Assembly (NCBI GenBank): GCA_003290465.1
Contig: CP030759.1
Span: 1,141,144-1,205,143 of the forward strand
Length of the DNA stretch: 64,000 nucleotides
Source: Candidatus Sumerlaea chitinivorans
GTDB taxonomy: Bacteria; Sumerlaeota; Sumerlaeia; Sumerlaeales; Sumerlaeaceae
Direction: 5' to 3'
Under the pieces are notes generated by a model. It was not told where the DNA came from, made no database searches, and saw nothing but the letters and a program-made list of their open reading frames with translations. Position numbers and translations under genes: made by a program. This document shows, piece after piece, positions 46,984-56,621 of this stretch (position 1 is the first letter of the stretch; each line of letters starts with the position of its first letter).

Positions 46984-47799
46984 TTAGAATGGAGACTCCA
47001 CATAGCCGCGAAAAACAAATCGGGCAGGGCCTTCCAGACTGACGTGTCGTGCACCTTCCGGCGTTTGCTCGAAAGCAACTCCTAATGTCTCACCACTGCG
47101 AGTCTTCACCGACACGGGCGGTTTGACAAAGCCCAAATGAGTTGCCACGATCGCTGAGGCGATGGATCCTGTTCCACACGCAAGCGTTTCATCTTCCACA
47201 CCACGTTCGTAAGTGCGAATTGCGAGCGCTTGGGGACCCTCCACCCGCACGAAATTGACGTTTGTTCCTTGTGGCGCAAACAACTCGTGGTAACGCAGCC
47301 AACGCCCAATGGGCACCACAGATGCCCCTTCGAGATCTTCAACGAAGAGCACGACATGCGGAACACCCGTATTCACAAAATGCACGGTGCCATTGAAAAT
47401 CTCCCCGCGGACCGCCACCATTAAGCGTAGTGAGTGGGCGTCGGTCATGCGCACAGCCACAGAATCCCCTCTGACGGTGGCTTCGTAAACTCCGGCCAAG
47501 GTTTGGAAACGCATGGTGGCGGGTGCAATCCCCTGCGCGTACGCAAAGCGAGCAATGCACCTACTGCCATTGCCGCATGTTTCTGCTTCGCGACCATCAG
47601 CATTGTAATAGCGCATGCGGAAATTGGCTTCTGCGGCCGGCTCCACAAGAAGGACACCGTCCGCACCAATGCCGAGTCCACGGCGACACCACTGGGCAAA
47701 AATCTCGCTGCGTCCCTGCCCTGGGATAACACCACTGAGGTTGTTGAACACAATGAAGTCGTTCCCCGCTCCGTTCATCTTCCAGAATTCAAGTTCCAT
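46984..47799 (-). CDS. dapF: diaminopimelate epimerase
   Basis: Converts LL- to meso-diaminopimelate for lysine and peptidoglycan. It opens FWKMNGAGNDFIVFNN and has both active-site cysteines, in REAETCGNGSRCIARFA and LACGTGSIASA. The 271-residue length is normal. Convergent with rnhB, 33 bases apart, and divergent from the patatin gene across 78 bases. No other dap gene is in the window. Meso-DAP use is consistent with a Gram-negative-type wall. Confidence 0.95.
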   Translation of the reverse strand: MELEFWKMNGAGNDFIVFNNLSGVIPGQGRSEIFAQWCRRGLGIGADGVLLVEPAAEANFRMRYYNADGREAETCGNGSRCIARFAYAQGIAPATMRFQTLAGVYEATVRGDSVAVRMTDAHSLRLMVAVRGEIFNGTVHFVNTGVPHVVLFVEDLEGASVVPIGRWLRYHELFAPQGTNVNFVRVEGPQALAIRTYERGVEDETLACGTGSIASAIVATHLGFVKPPVSVKTRSGETLGVAFEQTPEGARHVSLEGPARFVFRGYVESPF

Positions 47800-47877
47800 G
47801 GCAAATCCTCGTTACTTTTCAGCCTCGCAAAATGGGTTGTTGACCTTCTCGTCCACTCCACCGCTAATACCGACGTG

Positions 47878-49302
47878 ATGACCGCTATTCAATTGTTTCA
47901 AGGCATGCGAGGCCGAATCTTTCTATTCCTTGCGGTGGGGTGTGTTCTCGTTGTTCAGCCGAAACTGACCGAGGCGCAAACGAACTACTCTCCGGCATCG
48001 AGCGCCTACCACAACATCGTTCGAGTGGGGGCAAACAAGCCACTCACGCCCGAGCAAAGGAGAAGAGACTACAAGCTTACTCCTCGATATCCTGGCCGAC
48101 CGCTGGTCATGATGTCGATTGCGGGCGGAGGAAGTCGCGCAGCGTATTACACCGCATGTGTCATGGAACAGCTTGCGCAGATACCAAGCCCGAGCGGCAA
48201 GGGTTCGATACTCGATGAAGTCCGGGTGATTTCCACGATTTCAGCGGGAAGTCTGGCGGCGGCTTGGTATGTGCTCCACTATGATGAACGGCACCAGCCC
48301 GATTTCTTCGAGCGGTTCAAGAAAGCCATGTCAGCCAACCTTCAATGGCGTGCCTACGGCCACATGGCAGTTTTCCCACCCTTAGCGCTTCAGCTCGTTG
48401 CCACGCCAATCACACGAACCGATCTATTAGCAAACGAGATGGAGCGATTGCTTGGGGCAGGCATGGTCACGTTTGATAATTTGCGCGAACTGGAAACACG
48501 CCCGCATGACCCGCCGCCGACCCTTATCATCAATGGCACCGCACTAAACTCAGGTCAGCGCGTTGTGATGACCAATCTTCCCCCCAGCCGCTTTCCAACC
48601 CAGCTTGCTGAGGTAGGGCCGAGTGTCAGTCTCAGCCCAACCGATCAGGGGATCTTGCAACGCTTAGTCCAGCCTCTAACTTTTGAAGACTTCGGTAGCG
48701 ACATTGGATCATTTCGCTTAGCCCAAGCTGTCGCTGCGAGCGCGGCGTATCCTGTTGCGCTCGCCCCGGTCCGTCTCAACATCTATCCTGACCATGTTCC
48801 ACGCGAATTGCTTGGACGTGCCGACGAAGCACTTTTAGAATCCAAGTATTTGTACGTGGCAGACGGCGGTGTATATGAAAATGAAGGAATGGATCCTTTG
48901 ATCAGTTTGATTCGCACCCTCCCGGCGAACCAGCCCATCTTTTTGATCGCAATTGATGCGTCGCAGCGCATGGAAACAGTGCGTGTCACCGGTCACAAGA
49001 TTTGGGACCCGTTTTCAGTGGTTCGTAAACTCTACGATATCGGGACTCTTCGTCCGCTCGCTTATTATGGAAGCATCCTTGGTCAGTATCACAATCCTGA
49101 CGCCTTCGACGGTGTCATGATTCGAATGGAAGGCTACGAGGAGACAACGGACCGGTTCCTGCAGAGCATCCCAACAATGTTCAAGCTTTCTTCCCGGCAC
49201 CGACGCGCTCTGGATCAGGCGGCGTTTGAAAACGTCGAGCGTATGCGGGGGGAACTTAGACGGGCCTACTTGCGTCTGAGCAACACCAAAGGCAAGCGGT
49301 AA
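47878..49302 (+). CDS. exported patatin-like phospholipase
   Basis: A 474-residue lipid acyl hydrolase with a signal peptide (RGRIFLFLAVGCVLVVQP). The oxyanion motif is GGGSRAAYY. The nucleophile elbow reads TISAGSLAAAW, so the usual first Gly of GxSxG is Thr. The catalytic Asp is in YVADGGVYENEG. Length and layout match large secreted patatins. The ATG at 47878 gives the signal peptide; the open frame extends further upstream only through dapF antisense. Convergent with the zinc-ribbon gene. Confidence 0.85.
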   Translation: MTAIQLFQGMRGRIFLFLAVGCVLVVQPKLTEAQTNYSPASSAYHNIVRVGANKPLTPEQRRRDYKLTPRYPGRPLVMMSIAGGGSRAAYYTACVMEQLAQIPSPSGKGSILDEVRVISTISAGSLAAAWYVLHYDERHQPDFFERFKKAMSANLQWRAYGHMAVFPPLALQLVATPITRTDLLANEMERLLGAGMVTFDNLRELETRPHDPPPTLIINGTALNSGQRVVMTNLPPSRFPTQLAEVGPSVSLSPTDQGILQRLVQPLTFEDFGSDIGSFRLAQAVAASAAYPVALAPVRLNIYPDHVPRELLGRADEALLESKYLYVADGGVYENEGMDPLISLIRTLPANQPIFLIAIDASQRMETVRVTGHKIWDPFSVVRKLYDIGTLRPLAYYGSILGQYHNPDAFDGVMIRMEGYEETTDRFLQSIPTMFKLSSRHRRALDQAAFENVERMRGELRRAYLRLSNTKGKR

Positions 49303-49312
49303 CCACACAAAT

Positions 49313-49699
49313 TCATCCGATAAGACTCGCGCACATGGGGCATGTCTTCGCCGATTTCGGCACAAACGCGCCGCATACCCGGCACATCACGCGTTCAATT
49401 TCAGGTTCGCGCGTGTGCTGACGAAGTAAATCGTGCAGTTCGATATCCGAAATCCCAGACCGACGAAATGGCTCAATCCGTTTCTCAATCGGCCCACTTT
49501 CCGATGCGCGATGGGCGTGCTCTCCCTTACCTTCCGCACTGTCGGTTTGTGTTTGCATACGGTGCTCGACGAGGTAAAGCGCAAGCTCCACGATGTAGTC
49601 CACGAACTCTTCTTCATCTTTGAAGAGGTTCACGTTACGCTTGAGGATCTCGATGATTTCCTCTTTTGTGAACTGCTGCTTGCCTTTTTTATAGGTCAT
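49313..49699 (-). CDS. hypothetical protein with C-terminal zinc ribbon
   Basis: A 128-residue protein. The N-terminal 50 residues are helical and charged (TKEEIIEILKRNVNLFKDEEEFVDYIVELAL), the middle is polar, and the C-terminus holds MCRVCGAFVPKSAKTCPMCASLIG split into two CxxC knuckles, a zinc ribbon. No family is recognised. GAGG lies 8 bases before the ATG, and the gene follows hisB by 21 bases on the same strand, so they are probably co-transcribed. Confidence 0.6.
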   Translation of the reverse strand: MTYKKGKQQFTKEEIIEILKRNVNLFKDEEEFVDYIVELALYLVEHRMQTQTDSAEGKGEHAHRASESGPIEKRIEPFRRSGISDIELHDLLRQHTREPEIERVMCRVCGAFVPKSAKTCPMCASLIG

Positions 49700-49720
49700 G
49701 CGCTTCGCCTCGCTGAAGGG

Positions 49721-50356
49721 CTACAGCAACCCTTTCGTTGATAAAACACCGCGGATGCGAGGATTTATGCCCACCGCTTTACCGAGGGCTCGCCCAACAG
49801 CTTTAAATACGGCCTCCAAAATGTGGTGCAAGTTTGAGCCGTAGAAGAGTTGAACGTGCATGGTGATGCCGCCGTTCATTGCAAGTGCGCGAAAAAACTC
49901 CTCAGCGAGCTCAACGTCGAACGTGCCGACCTTGGACTTTGGTACCGGAACCTCGTACCGAAGGTACGGGCGGTTGCATAGATCAAGCACACAACGTGCC
50001 AAGGATTCTTCCATCGGCACGTAGGCTTCCCCATAGCGCTCAATGCCGCTTTTATCCGTCAACGCAACCCGCAGGGCCTGACCGAGCACTATCCCGACGT
50101 CTTCCACCGTATGGTGGGCATCCACATGAATGTCGCCCTTGCCCTCAATCTCCAGGTCGATCAGGGCATGGCGTGCAAATAGGTCGAGCATGTGTTCAAA
50201 GAAAGGGATCCCCAATGTTCCCTGGTATTTGCCTTCCCCGTCCAAGTTAAGCCGCAACCGCAACTGTGTCTCCTTGGTTTCACGAACCACTTCTGCGAAT
50301 CGTGTAAGAGGGGCGTTTTTCGGCGTGGGCTTCACTGACCGTTTCCTTGCTGACAT
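49721..50356 (-). CDS. hisB: imidazoleglycerol-phosphate dehydratase
   Basis: Dehydrates imidazole glycerol phosphate in histidine synthesis. Both manganese-binding His motifs are present: HVDAHHTVEDVGIVLGQA and GSNLHHILEAVFKAVGRA. MLDLFARHALIDLEI is also conserved. It is 211 residues and monofunctional, without the phosphatase domain. AAGGAG lies 5 bases before the ATG. The start overlaps the end of a small upstream ORF by 25 bases. Confidence 0.95.
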   Translation of the reverse strand: MSARKRSVKPTPKNAPLTRFAEVVRETKETQLRLRLNLDGEGKYQGTLGIPFFEHMLDLFARHALIDLEIEGKGDIHVDAHHTVEDVGIVLGQALRVALTDKSGIERYGEAYVPMEESLARCVLDLCNRPYLRYEVPVPKSKVGTFDVELAEEFFRALAMNGGITMHVQLFYGSNLHHILEAVFKAVGRALGKAVGINPRIRGVLSTKGLL

Positions 50357-50535
50357 GGATTCTCCTTATCTTTTTGCATCAGGTTCTCCGGACGACGGGC
50401 AAGCAATGGGCGGTCCTCGAAGAGAATCTGCTCTGCAACCTCGTCCATTCCACTGCCTGCAAAAGCGTCCGCGGCTTCAAAACTTGCACTTGGCGGCACC
50501 TTTTTACCGCGACGCAGATCTGTTTTTCTCATCAT
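50332..50535 (-). CDS. small hypothetical protein overlapping hisB start
   Basis: A 67-residue ORF with tandem ATGs, a basic opening (MMRKTDLRRGKKVPP) and an acidic middle (MDEVAEQILFEDRP). Its last 25 bases overlap hisB in another frame, which would couple the two. The ribosome site is weak (GGA 6 bases upstream) and no family is recognised. It could be a short regulatory or structural peptide, or chance. Confidence 0.35.
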   Translation of the reverse strand: MMRKTDLRRGKKVPPSASFEAADAFAGSGMDEVAEQILFEDRPLLARRPENLMQKDKENPCQQGNGQ

Positions 50536-50690
50536 CTATCGTCCGTAGCTACGCGTCCAAGGATTTAGGTACCTCTTGAGAAAACTCAAGCCGGAGCTTT
50601 AAGCAAGCAAAAGCGTGCTGATAACCTTGGAGAATTCAAGAAGTGACGAAAGGTCATCCCCTCAGCATCGAGGCAGTAGCGGTAAGCGAT

Positions 50691-52136
50691 TTACTTTTTG
50701 CGTTCTTCGCGAGCGAGGGCTTCGGCCTCATTCACCGGATCCACAACCCTGCGTTTGAGCTCCCGCTCAATGCGGGCCACCGCATCCCTCGTCGTCGTTT
50801 TGCGCTGAAGTATCAGGTTGAACTCGGGGTTAAAAATTTCCGGCTCAATAATGTTTGCGAGCGGAATCGCCGGCAGAGGCTTCGCCAAATTGATTTGTTC
50901 AATGAAGATCGGCACTTCTGGGAATTGGGACAAATCCAGATTTTGCTGAGCTGCCAACAGCACGGGAATCTGCCCCAAGCGCTCCGCCCACTGGCGCTGA
51001 ACAGGTTCACTCGTGAAGTAGAGGAGGAACTCGAGTGCGATCTCGGGATATTGGCAGGTGGTGGAGATCACCGCGTTTTGACCCCCAATGTTGCCCGCCG
51101 ATAAGGTAAGTGCAGCGCTCGATTCTTCGGCAGTGTCTTGGGGCACAAGTCCGAGAGCCTTGGCCTCGGCAAGGGGCACGCGCGGGATCAGCGCCACACC
51201 GAAGTCCAGTCCAGAGGAGCGAAAGTTTTCAATCATCCACGGGCCCGTCAGGACCATCGCGTAGCGCTCGTTGAGAAAACCTTGGTCCGGATCGAGCGCA
51301 CCATCACGCCACGCACCGCCTTCAATCCCGTCGCGAAGATAGAAATTCGCTTTTCGGTCGAGCGCCGCAATCGCCCGTTCACTATTGATAGCCGGCACGA
51401 GCATGCCATCCGAATTTCGGCTTACGATTTCAGCACCATATTGATTGAGAAACGGCATGGTAAACCAAAGGCTACCGTTCATACCGAAGCCGTAAATGTT
51501 CTTCGCCGGTTCCGTCAGAACCTTTCCGTAACGAATGAATTCGTCCCAGTCTCGTGGCGCACGGTTTGGGTCCAAACCGGCAGCCTCAAGCTCTCGAGCT
51601 TTGGCGCGAAACATGCGCTTATTGTAGAAAAGCGCAAGGGTCGTGGTCTGTGCGGGTAACCCGTAAAGATGCCGCTCCCCTCGCAAGTAAACCACGTTCG
51701 TATCAAAAGCGCCAGCGACGTATTTCTTTCGCAGGTCATCAATAGTGGGTGCTGGAAAACTCTTAAGCTGGTCAATGGGCCGAATGACCCCACCGCAGAC
51801 AAGCTGCACCATCGCGTTGGCGTCCACAAACGCGATATCGGGCATCTGGCGTGCAAGGGCGGCCGTGCGGATTTTGCGTACCATGTCCATGAAAGGGACC
51901 TGCGACTCGACAATCTCAATCTTTGGGGTACGCTCGGCATTCCACTTGGTAACAAACTCGCGAATGTTTTCCCGCAGAAGGGTCACCTCACTGAACTTAA
52001 ATCCCTGCCAGATGGTGAGGCGAACGGTTTGGCTTTTCTCAGAAGCCTGCACTGGTGGCGCCATAACCAGCCCCAGAGTGAATAGAGCACATACCAGCGG
52101 AAGCCCCCACGAAATAAGGCGATTTCGGTCTCTCAT
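50691..52136 (-). CDS. extracellular carbohydrate-binding protein of ABC importer
   Basis: A 481-residue family 1 solute-binding protein with a signal peptide (about 1-31, ending VQA). Characteristic stretches are [44 protein letters not shown] and [11 protein letters not shown], as in maltose/oligosaccharide-binding proteins. Mature Cys is absent at the cleavage site, so it is likely soluble in the periplasm. The ATG overlaps the stop of the upstream permease (ATGA). The sugar is not identifiable. Confidence 0.9.
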   Translation of the reverse strand: MRDRNRLISWGLPLVCALFTLGLVMAPPVQASEKSQTVRLTIWQGFKFSEVTLLRENIREFVTKWNAERTPKIEIVESQVPFMDMVRKIRTAALARQMPDIAFVDANAMVQLVCGGVIRPIDQLKSFPAPTIDDLRKKYVAGAFDTNVVYLRGERHLYGLPAQTTTLALFYNKRMFRAKARELEAAGLDPNRAPRDWDEFIRYGKVLTEPAKNIYGFGMNGSLWFTMPFLNQYGAEIVSRNSDGMLVPAINSERAIAALDRKANFYLRDGIEGGAWRDGALDPDQGFLNERYAMVLTGPWMIENFRSSGLDFGVALIPRVPLAEAKALGLVPQDTAEESSAALTLSAGNIGGQNAVISTTCQYPEIALEFLLYFTSEPVQRQWAERLGQIPVLLAAQQNLDLSQFPEVPIFIEQINLAKPLPAIPLANIIEPEIFNPEFNLILQRKTTTRDAVARIERELKRRVVDPVNEAEALAREERKK

Positions 52137-53029
52137 TCCTTCACACTCCCGGTGGTTAGGCCTTGGATAAAGAACCGCTGTGCGACGATGAACAGAAGCG
52201 CAATCGGTAAAATAGAGAAGCAGGCGCCCGCCATCATCCGCTCCCACTGCACCTGATACTGACCTTGGAAAAAGCTCAATCCGACGGGGAGGGTCAGGAG
52301 TTTCGAATCGGGCGTGTTGACGATGAGCTGCCACAGGAAATTCGACCACTGACCCACAAATGTGAGAAGGAACAGAGTGATCATCACCGGAGTCGAAAGC
52401 GGCACCACGACCCGGAAAAACGTGCCAAGCTCGCTGGCCCCGTCCACGCGCGCTGCTTCCAGAAGACTGTCAGGCAACCCGCGGATATGTTGGCGCAAGA
52501 GAAACAGACCAAAAATGTTCGCGGTATGGGGAAGAATCATGGCTGCGTAGGTGTTGATCCACCCGAACTTCAGCACCAACCGATATTGGGGGACCATGAA
52601 AATGATTCCCGGCACGAGCATGATGGTGATGAGAGCCGCGAATAGCATCTCGCGTCCGGGGAACCGCTTTTTGGCGAAGCCATACCCCGCAAGCGTACAT
52701 ATTGTCACCGTTACGACCGCGCACCCTGCGGCCACGACAAAACTGTTCCACGCAAAGCGGTAGAATGGAAAATCTTTGTCAAAGAGAACATCCTTGAAGT
52801 TTTTTAAGGTGTAAAGGTCTTGGCCCGGCTCAGGGATAAACACGAGCTTGGTGCCAAAGCCGGGAGCCTTGAAGGCAGTGACGACCATCCAGATAAGCGG
52901 TAAATGGACGAGAAGAAGCACGGGAAGCAACACCGCATAAACAACAATGTAGCGGACGACTTTGCGGTTCATGGAGAAAGCCGAGGCGCTGGAATCACGA
53001 GACTCGATGACATTAGCTGACGAGAACAT
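52133..53029 (-). CDS. carbohydrate ABC permease, MalG-like
   Basis: A 298-residue inner-membrane permease with six helices. The EAA coupling loop reads [33 protein letters not shown] lies 9 bases before the ATG. It partners the MalF-like subunit upstream (3 bases apart) and the binding protein downstream. No ATPase gene is in the cluster, so a shared MsmX/UgpC-type ATPase encoded elsewhere is expected. Confidence 0.93.
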   Translation of the reverse strand: MFSSANVIESRDSSASAFSMNRKVVRYIVVYAVLLPVLLLVHLPLIWMVVTAFKAPGFGTKLVFIPEPGQDLYTLKNFKDVLFDKDFPFYRFAWNSFVVAAGCAVVTVTICTLAGYGFAKKRFPGREMLFAALITIMLVPGIIFMVPQYRLVLKFGWINTYAAMILPHTANIFGLFLLRQHIRGLPDSLLEAARVDGASELGTFFRVVVPLSTPVMITLFLLTFVGQWSNFLWQLIVNTPDSKLLTLPVGLSFFQGQYQVQWERMMAGACFSILPIALLFIVAQRFFIQGLTTGSVKE

Positions 53030-53032
53030 GGG

Positions 53033-53977
53033 TTAGCTCTCCTTGCCGAGGAACCTGAAATTCAGCCACGTGATCACAAGAGCAATGACAAGAAGGATGA
53101 ACGACATGGCGGCAGCATGGCCGTAGGATGCATTGTCGAAAAGCTGATAGAGATAAAACCCCGAGACCCGCGCTGACTGAACAGTGGTTCCCATGAAGGA
53201 GAACGCGGCGCCGCCGCCTGAGCGGGTCAGAGCGTAAAACTCAGAGAAAGCATTGAGGACACCGACCAACCCCGTCACCGACATGAAGAGGATCATTGGG
53301 CGAAGAAGAGGAATCGTGACGTAGAAGAGTTTCTGTCGGGCATTCGCTCCGTCAATCTCGGCCGCTTCAAATACTGACTCGGGGATGTTGTTGAGGGCGG
53401 TCAGGAAGAGCACCATCCCAAATCCCATCCCTTTGAGCACCATCGCAAAGGCGATACTTGGCAGAATGGTCACGGGGTTGTCCACAAACCCATGCTTCGT
53501 AAACCACTCAATGCCGAACCACCGGAAGAGTGCGGCAAGCGGCCCTTCTGTGGGATTGTAAAGAAGCAGCCAGATAATACCGACGACAAATACGTCAAAT
53601 ACGTGCGGTAGGAAAAACGCAGCACGAAGGGTTCGGTAGCCGGGAAGCTTGGTGTTGAGAAGGAGTGCAAGTCCAAGCGCCGCCGCAATCTGGGCGGGGA
53701 TCAGAAGCAAAGCGTAGATGAAAGTAGCGAGCAAAGCCCACCAGAACGCGGGAGTTCGCAGAAGATCGAGGTAGTTGTGGAGCCCCACAAACCGCATATC
53801 TGCGAACTGATCGAACCATGAAGAGTAAAGCCATGTTTCTCGGAAACTTAGGTAAAAGGAGTACCCAATGGGAAAAACCAGAAAAACGACCGCCACGGTG
53901 AGAAACGGTAAGATGAATGCATAGCCCCATACAGTATCGTACCAAAGCCAGATGGGGCGCGATCGTTTGGGATTCAT
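53033..53977 (-). CDS. carbohydrate ABC permease, MalF-like
   Basis: A 314-residue permease with six helices. The EAA loop is SVFEAAEIDGANARQKLFYVTIPLLRP. The opening FILPFLTVAVVFLVFPIGYSFYLSF is typical. Translation starts just downstream of a strong hairpin terminator that ends the preceding secreted-protein gene, so the importer may be expressed by read-through at a lower level. Confidence 0.93.
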   Translation of the reverse strand: MNPKRSRPIWLWYDTVWGYAFILPFLTVAVVFLVFPIGYSFYLSFRETWLYSSWFDQFADMRFVGLHNYLDLLRTPAFWWALLATFIYALLLIPAQIAAALGLALLLNTKLPGYRTLRAAFFLPHVFDVFVVGIIWLLLYNPTEGPLAALFRWFGIEWFTKHGFVDNPVTILPSIAFAMVLKGMGFGMVLFLTALNNIPESVFEAAEIDGANARQKLFYVTIPLLRPMILFMSVTGLVGVLNAFSEFYALTRSGGGAAFSFMGTTVQSARVSGFYLYQLFDNASYGHAAAMSFILLVIALVITWLNFRFLGKES

Positions 53978-54000
53978 GTTCCTCTTCGCCTCTCCTCAAG

Positions 54001-54038
54001 AAAAGGGCGGCAGATCGCGCTTCTACGATCTGCCGCCC
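54001..54038 (-). terminator. intrinsic terminator between secreted-protein gene and importer
   Basis: GGGCGGCAGATCG (54005-54017) pairs perfectly with CGATCTGCCGCCC (54026-54038) around an 8-base loop. On the minus strand four T follow (54004-54001). It lies 56 bases after the secreted-protein stop and 24 bases before the MalF-like ATG. Confidence 0.75.
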
Positions 54039-54093
54039 CTGCCAACCAGTTCAAAGCCAACGTCAAGCTCTCGTGGATTCTATTTCGTGCGCA

Positions 54094-54786
54094 CTATTCA
54101 AGTGTAAATGCGGAAAGTGCGACCGGGAGATTGACGGGTCCCGAAGGATTGGAAAGCACCTGCGGCGAAGAAGGATTCCACTCCGCACATGGGGTGTCAT
54201 AAGGTACTGAGGTGAACAGACCATGTGCGTTTTGATCACCGGTCAGGTAGAACTCAACCTGTCCCTGCTTTGATGCACGCATGTTGAGCACACTTTTGGC
54301 CACGCGGCATTCGATCCAACCGGTGGATGGATTAGAGTTCGCTTCTGAGGTGCCGATGTTGGTGCCGAATCCTTGCCACGCAGAGCCGTTCCACGTGTGT
54401 TGCTCAATCCAACTGTTATTGCAATTGCCACGGATCACCACATCTGGCGCATCCCCAACCGAGTTGGTCGGGAAACTGAAATTGATTTGACGTCCCCACG
54501 TCTCTTGCGTATTGCCGCCGCCACTTTGCGAATCGATCGCAAAACCAAAGCTCATCCACCCAGCCAAACCAGAAATTTGCGCACCAAAGTAGACGTAGCT
54601 TGCGTCGTCCGTTACGTAAAGATCCGTCGCAGTCGCACCGGCACCGCTGAAGCCAGGATTTGAGTTGGTCGCAACCGCCGGTCCCCAAACGGAGACCCCA
54701 TCAAACGTCCCATCAATGGTCGGCGTGCCAGCATAAATACCAGCAGATACAGCTGAAATCGCAATGACGGAAAGCAGTCTTTTCAT
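54094..54786 (-). CDS. small secreted beta-rich protein, CBM9-like
   Basis: A 230-residue exported protein (signal peptide about 1-19). TPTIDGTFDGVSVWGP, then LYVTDDASYVYFGAQISG, resemble the opening of family 9 carbohydrate-binding and DOMON-like modules. Many Gly, Ser, Asn and Trp residues suggest a beta-sandwich. It ends PVNLPVALSAFTLE, close to the LPVxLxxF sequences that precede sorting tails in some phyla, but no tail follows. AGGAGG lies 9 bases before the ATG. First gene of the sugar-importer run and regulated by the divergent LacI gene if the operator call is right; it may capture or bind polysaccharide. Confidence 0.6.
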   Translation of the reverse strand: MKRLLSVIAISAVSAGIYAGTPTIDGTFDGVSVWGPAVATNSNPGFSGAGATATDLYVTDDASYVYFGAQISGLAGWMSFGFAIDSQSGGGNTQETWGRQINFSFPTNSVGDAPDVVIRGNCNNSWIEQHTWNGSAWQGFGTNIGTSEANSNPSTGWIECRVAKSVLNMRASKQGQVEFYLTGDQNAHGLFTSVPYDTPCAEWNPSSPQVLSNPSGPVNLPVALSAFTLE

Positions 54787-54870
54787 TTGGATTATCCTCC
54801 TAAGACATAATGATGTTTACTACTTTTGCTGTTATGTTGGGGTAAAAAGTGCCAGGAATTCAAGCAAAAA

Positions 54871-54886
54871 ATTGAATCGATCCAAT
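54871..54886. promoter_or_regulatory. palindromic LacI-family operator candidate
   Basis: ATTGAATCGATCCAAT is a near-perfect palindrome centred on ATCGAT (one mismatched pair), the size and style of LacI/GalR operators. It lies 85 bases upstream of the secreted-protein ATG and 337 bases from the divergent LacI-family gene. Its right 11 bases (ATCGATCCAAT) recur 58 bases upstream of galT. The 437-base intergenic region around it contains no supported gene. Confidence 0.55.
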
Positions 54887-55223
54887 GTAGGACAAACCCT
54901 GACAAAACACACCTCTGCCAGTTAGGGTATCCGCGGACAAACTTTGGCCTGAAAAGCAGCTCACCATCTCACCGCGATAACCGAGGAAACCAGCTTCAGA
55001 TCAGCGGCAACACTCAAAAGCCTCGAAAACGCACTGTTGCTCTCAACGGTTCGATGATGATGCCGGTGACCCACCCGCGTACGCAGATTCCGAACTAAAA
55101 AATGAATTTGACGCGACCGCGCAAACCTTTACGGTATCGCTGAGAATGCGTGCCGCCGGCGGACGATTCCGAGTAGCGCGTATTCGGTTACTACAAACCT
55201 TACGAAATCAGGTACGATTTCCC

Positions 55224-56282
55224 ATGGCGAGAAAGCGAAGCGATCAGGGTGTAAAAAGACGTTATACAATCCGCGACATAGCGGAAATGGCTGGTGTGAG
55301 CCGCTCCACGGTTTCGCTAGCGCTCAACGACTCGGACAAGATCAACGCGAAGACGAAAGAGCGCGTTCTCGAGATCGTGAGAAAAGTGGGCTACCATCCC
55401 AGTGCGATTGCCCGCAGTCTGGTGCGCCAGAAAGCTGGGGTTATCTGTGTGATCCTGCCGCAAATTGATCACGTGGTGTCGGACTTCTATTTCTCGGAGA
55501 GTTTGAGTGGAATCCTTGAGGTGGTGACGCGCAAAGGGTACCACCTCATGGTCGAGATGGCCACGCCGGAATTCAAAGAGCAACGCAAGGCACTCTCGCT
55601 TTACCGCCAACGTGCAATGGACGGGGTCCTTTGCGTAGGAAATTTGACCACTGACACCTACCTGAGCGACTTGGCAGAGGCCGGATGCCCCGTGGTACTC
55701 GTAAATAGTAGCCTGCCAAATCTTCATCAAGTCTTAGGAGCAAATCGCGAGGCTGCCTACCGGGCAGTCGCGCACTTGCACTCGCTGGGACACACGCGCA
55801 TCGGCCATATTCGTGGTAGCGAATTCGTGACCACGGCCATCCACCGCACCGAAGGATACTTACGGGCGGTTCGCGAGCTCGGCCTAGAAGAATCCGATGA
55901 ATTGCTGGCACAAGGTTATTTTGACCAACGAAGCGGTTACTTGGCCACGAAGTGGCTGCTAAGCCACAAGCGGCGCCCCACGGCTATCTACAGCGTGAAC
56001 GACATGATGGCGATCGGCGCAATGCAGGCGATTCGCGAGGCGGGGCTGCGTATCCCGCAGGATATCGCGCTCTTTGGTGGGGACGATATTCTCTTGGCGC
56101 AGTACGTGACACCCAAACTCTCCACCATTCGACAAAACATGTACTCCATTGGCCAGCTGGCATGTGAGCAGCTCTTTCGGATTCTCGAAGGAAAACCGGC
56201 AACCCTTGTTGCAGAAGTTGAACTCGAATTAGTGATTCGCGAGAGCTGTGGTGCAGCGTTGGTTGCGAAGAACGCGCGTTAA
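55224..56282 (+). CDS. LacI-family transcriptional regulator
   Basis: A 352-residue repressor with an N-terminal helix-turn-helix (residues 14-35, YTIRDIAEMAGVSRSTVSLA) and hinge, then a periplasmic-binding-like effector domain (HLHSLGHTRIGHIRG, PTAIYSVNDMMAIGAMQAIREAGLRIPQDIALFGGDD split over strands). The ATG at 55224 gives the standard start; upstream residues are unrelated. It is divergent from the sugar import cluster, its likely target; the inducer is unknown. Confidence 0.93.
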   Translation: MARKRSDQGVKRRYTIRDIAEMAGVSRSTVSLALNDSDKINAKTKERVLEIVRKVGYHPSAIARSLVRQKAGVICVILPQIDHVVSDFYFSESLSGILEVVTRKGYHLMVEMATPEFKEQRKALSLYRQRAMDGVLCVGNLTTDTYLSDLAEAGCPVVLVNSSLPNLHQVLGANREAAYRAVAHLHSLGHTRIGHIRGSEFVTTAIHRTEGYLRAVRELGLEESDELLAQGYFDQRSGYLATKWLLSHKRRPTAIYSVNDMMAIGAMQAIREAGLRIPQDIALFGGDDILLAQYVTPKLSTIRQNMYSIGQLACEQLFRILEGKPATLVAEVELELVIRESCGAALVAKNAR

Positions 56283-56621
56283 CGTTTCCTGTTCGCTAGC
56301 ATCTCCCTCATCTCATTTGACGACGGCTTTTCGAAAACCACACGCTTGCATTCAGCGACGGAAAGTTGTTCTTTTCGTCAACTCTCTTCTCCCGCATTTT
56401 CTAGCCTCACGATTGGATGCTCCGTTATGGCGGTTAGGACAATCGGGTCGGGATTTCCTCGTTGCCCCGTGCGAACAAGCATGTAGCCTTGATTAGTCAG
56501 GCCCAAGACAAGGAAGAGGTGTGTTTTCTAAGCAACCACATGCACCCAGCGCGGTCGTTCTCCACGAAAGGCTTGTTCAGACCTTCTCTAACGTAGAATA
56601 ACCCAAGCACGGTGACGAGAC
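56283..56621. other. intergenic region, nothing recognised
   Basis: A 339-base gap between convergent lacI-type and metG genes. I see no gene, tRNA or convincing terminator. Open frames overlapping metG on either strand lack ribosome sites. Confidence 0.5.
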
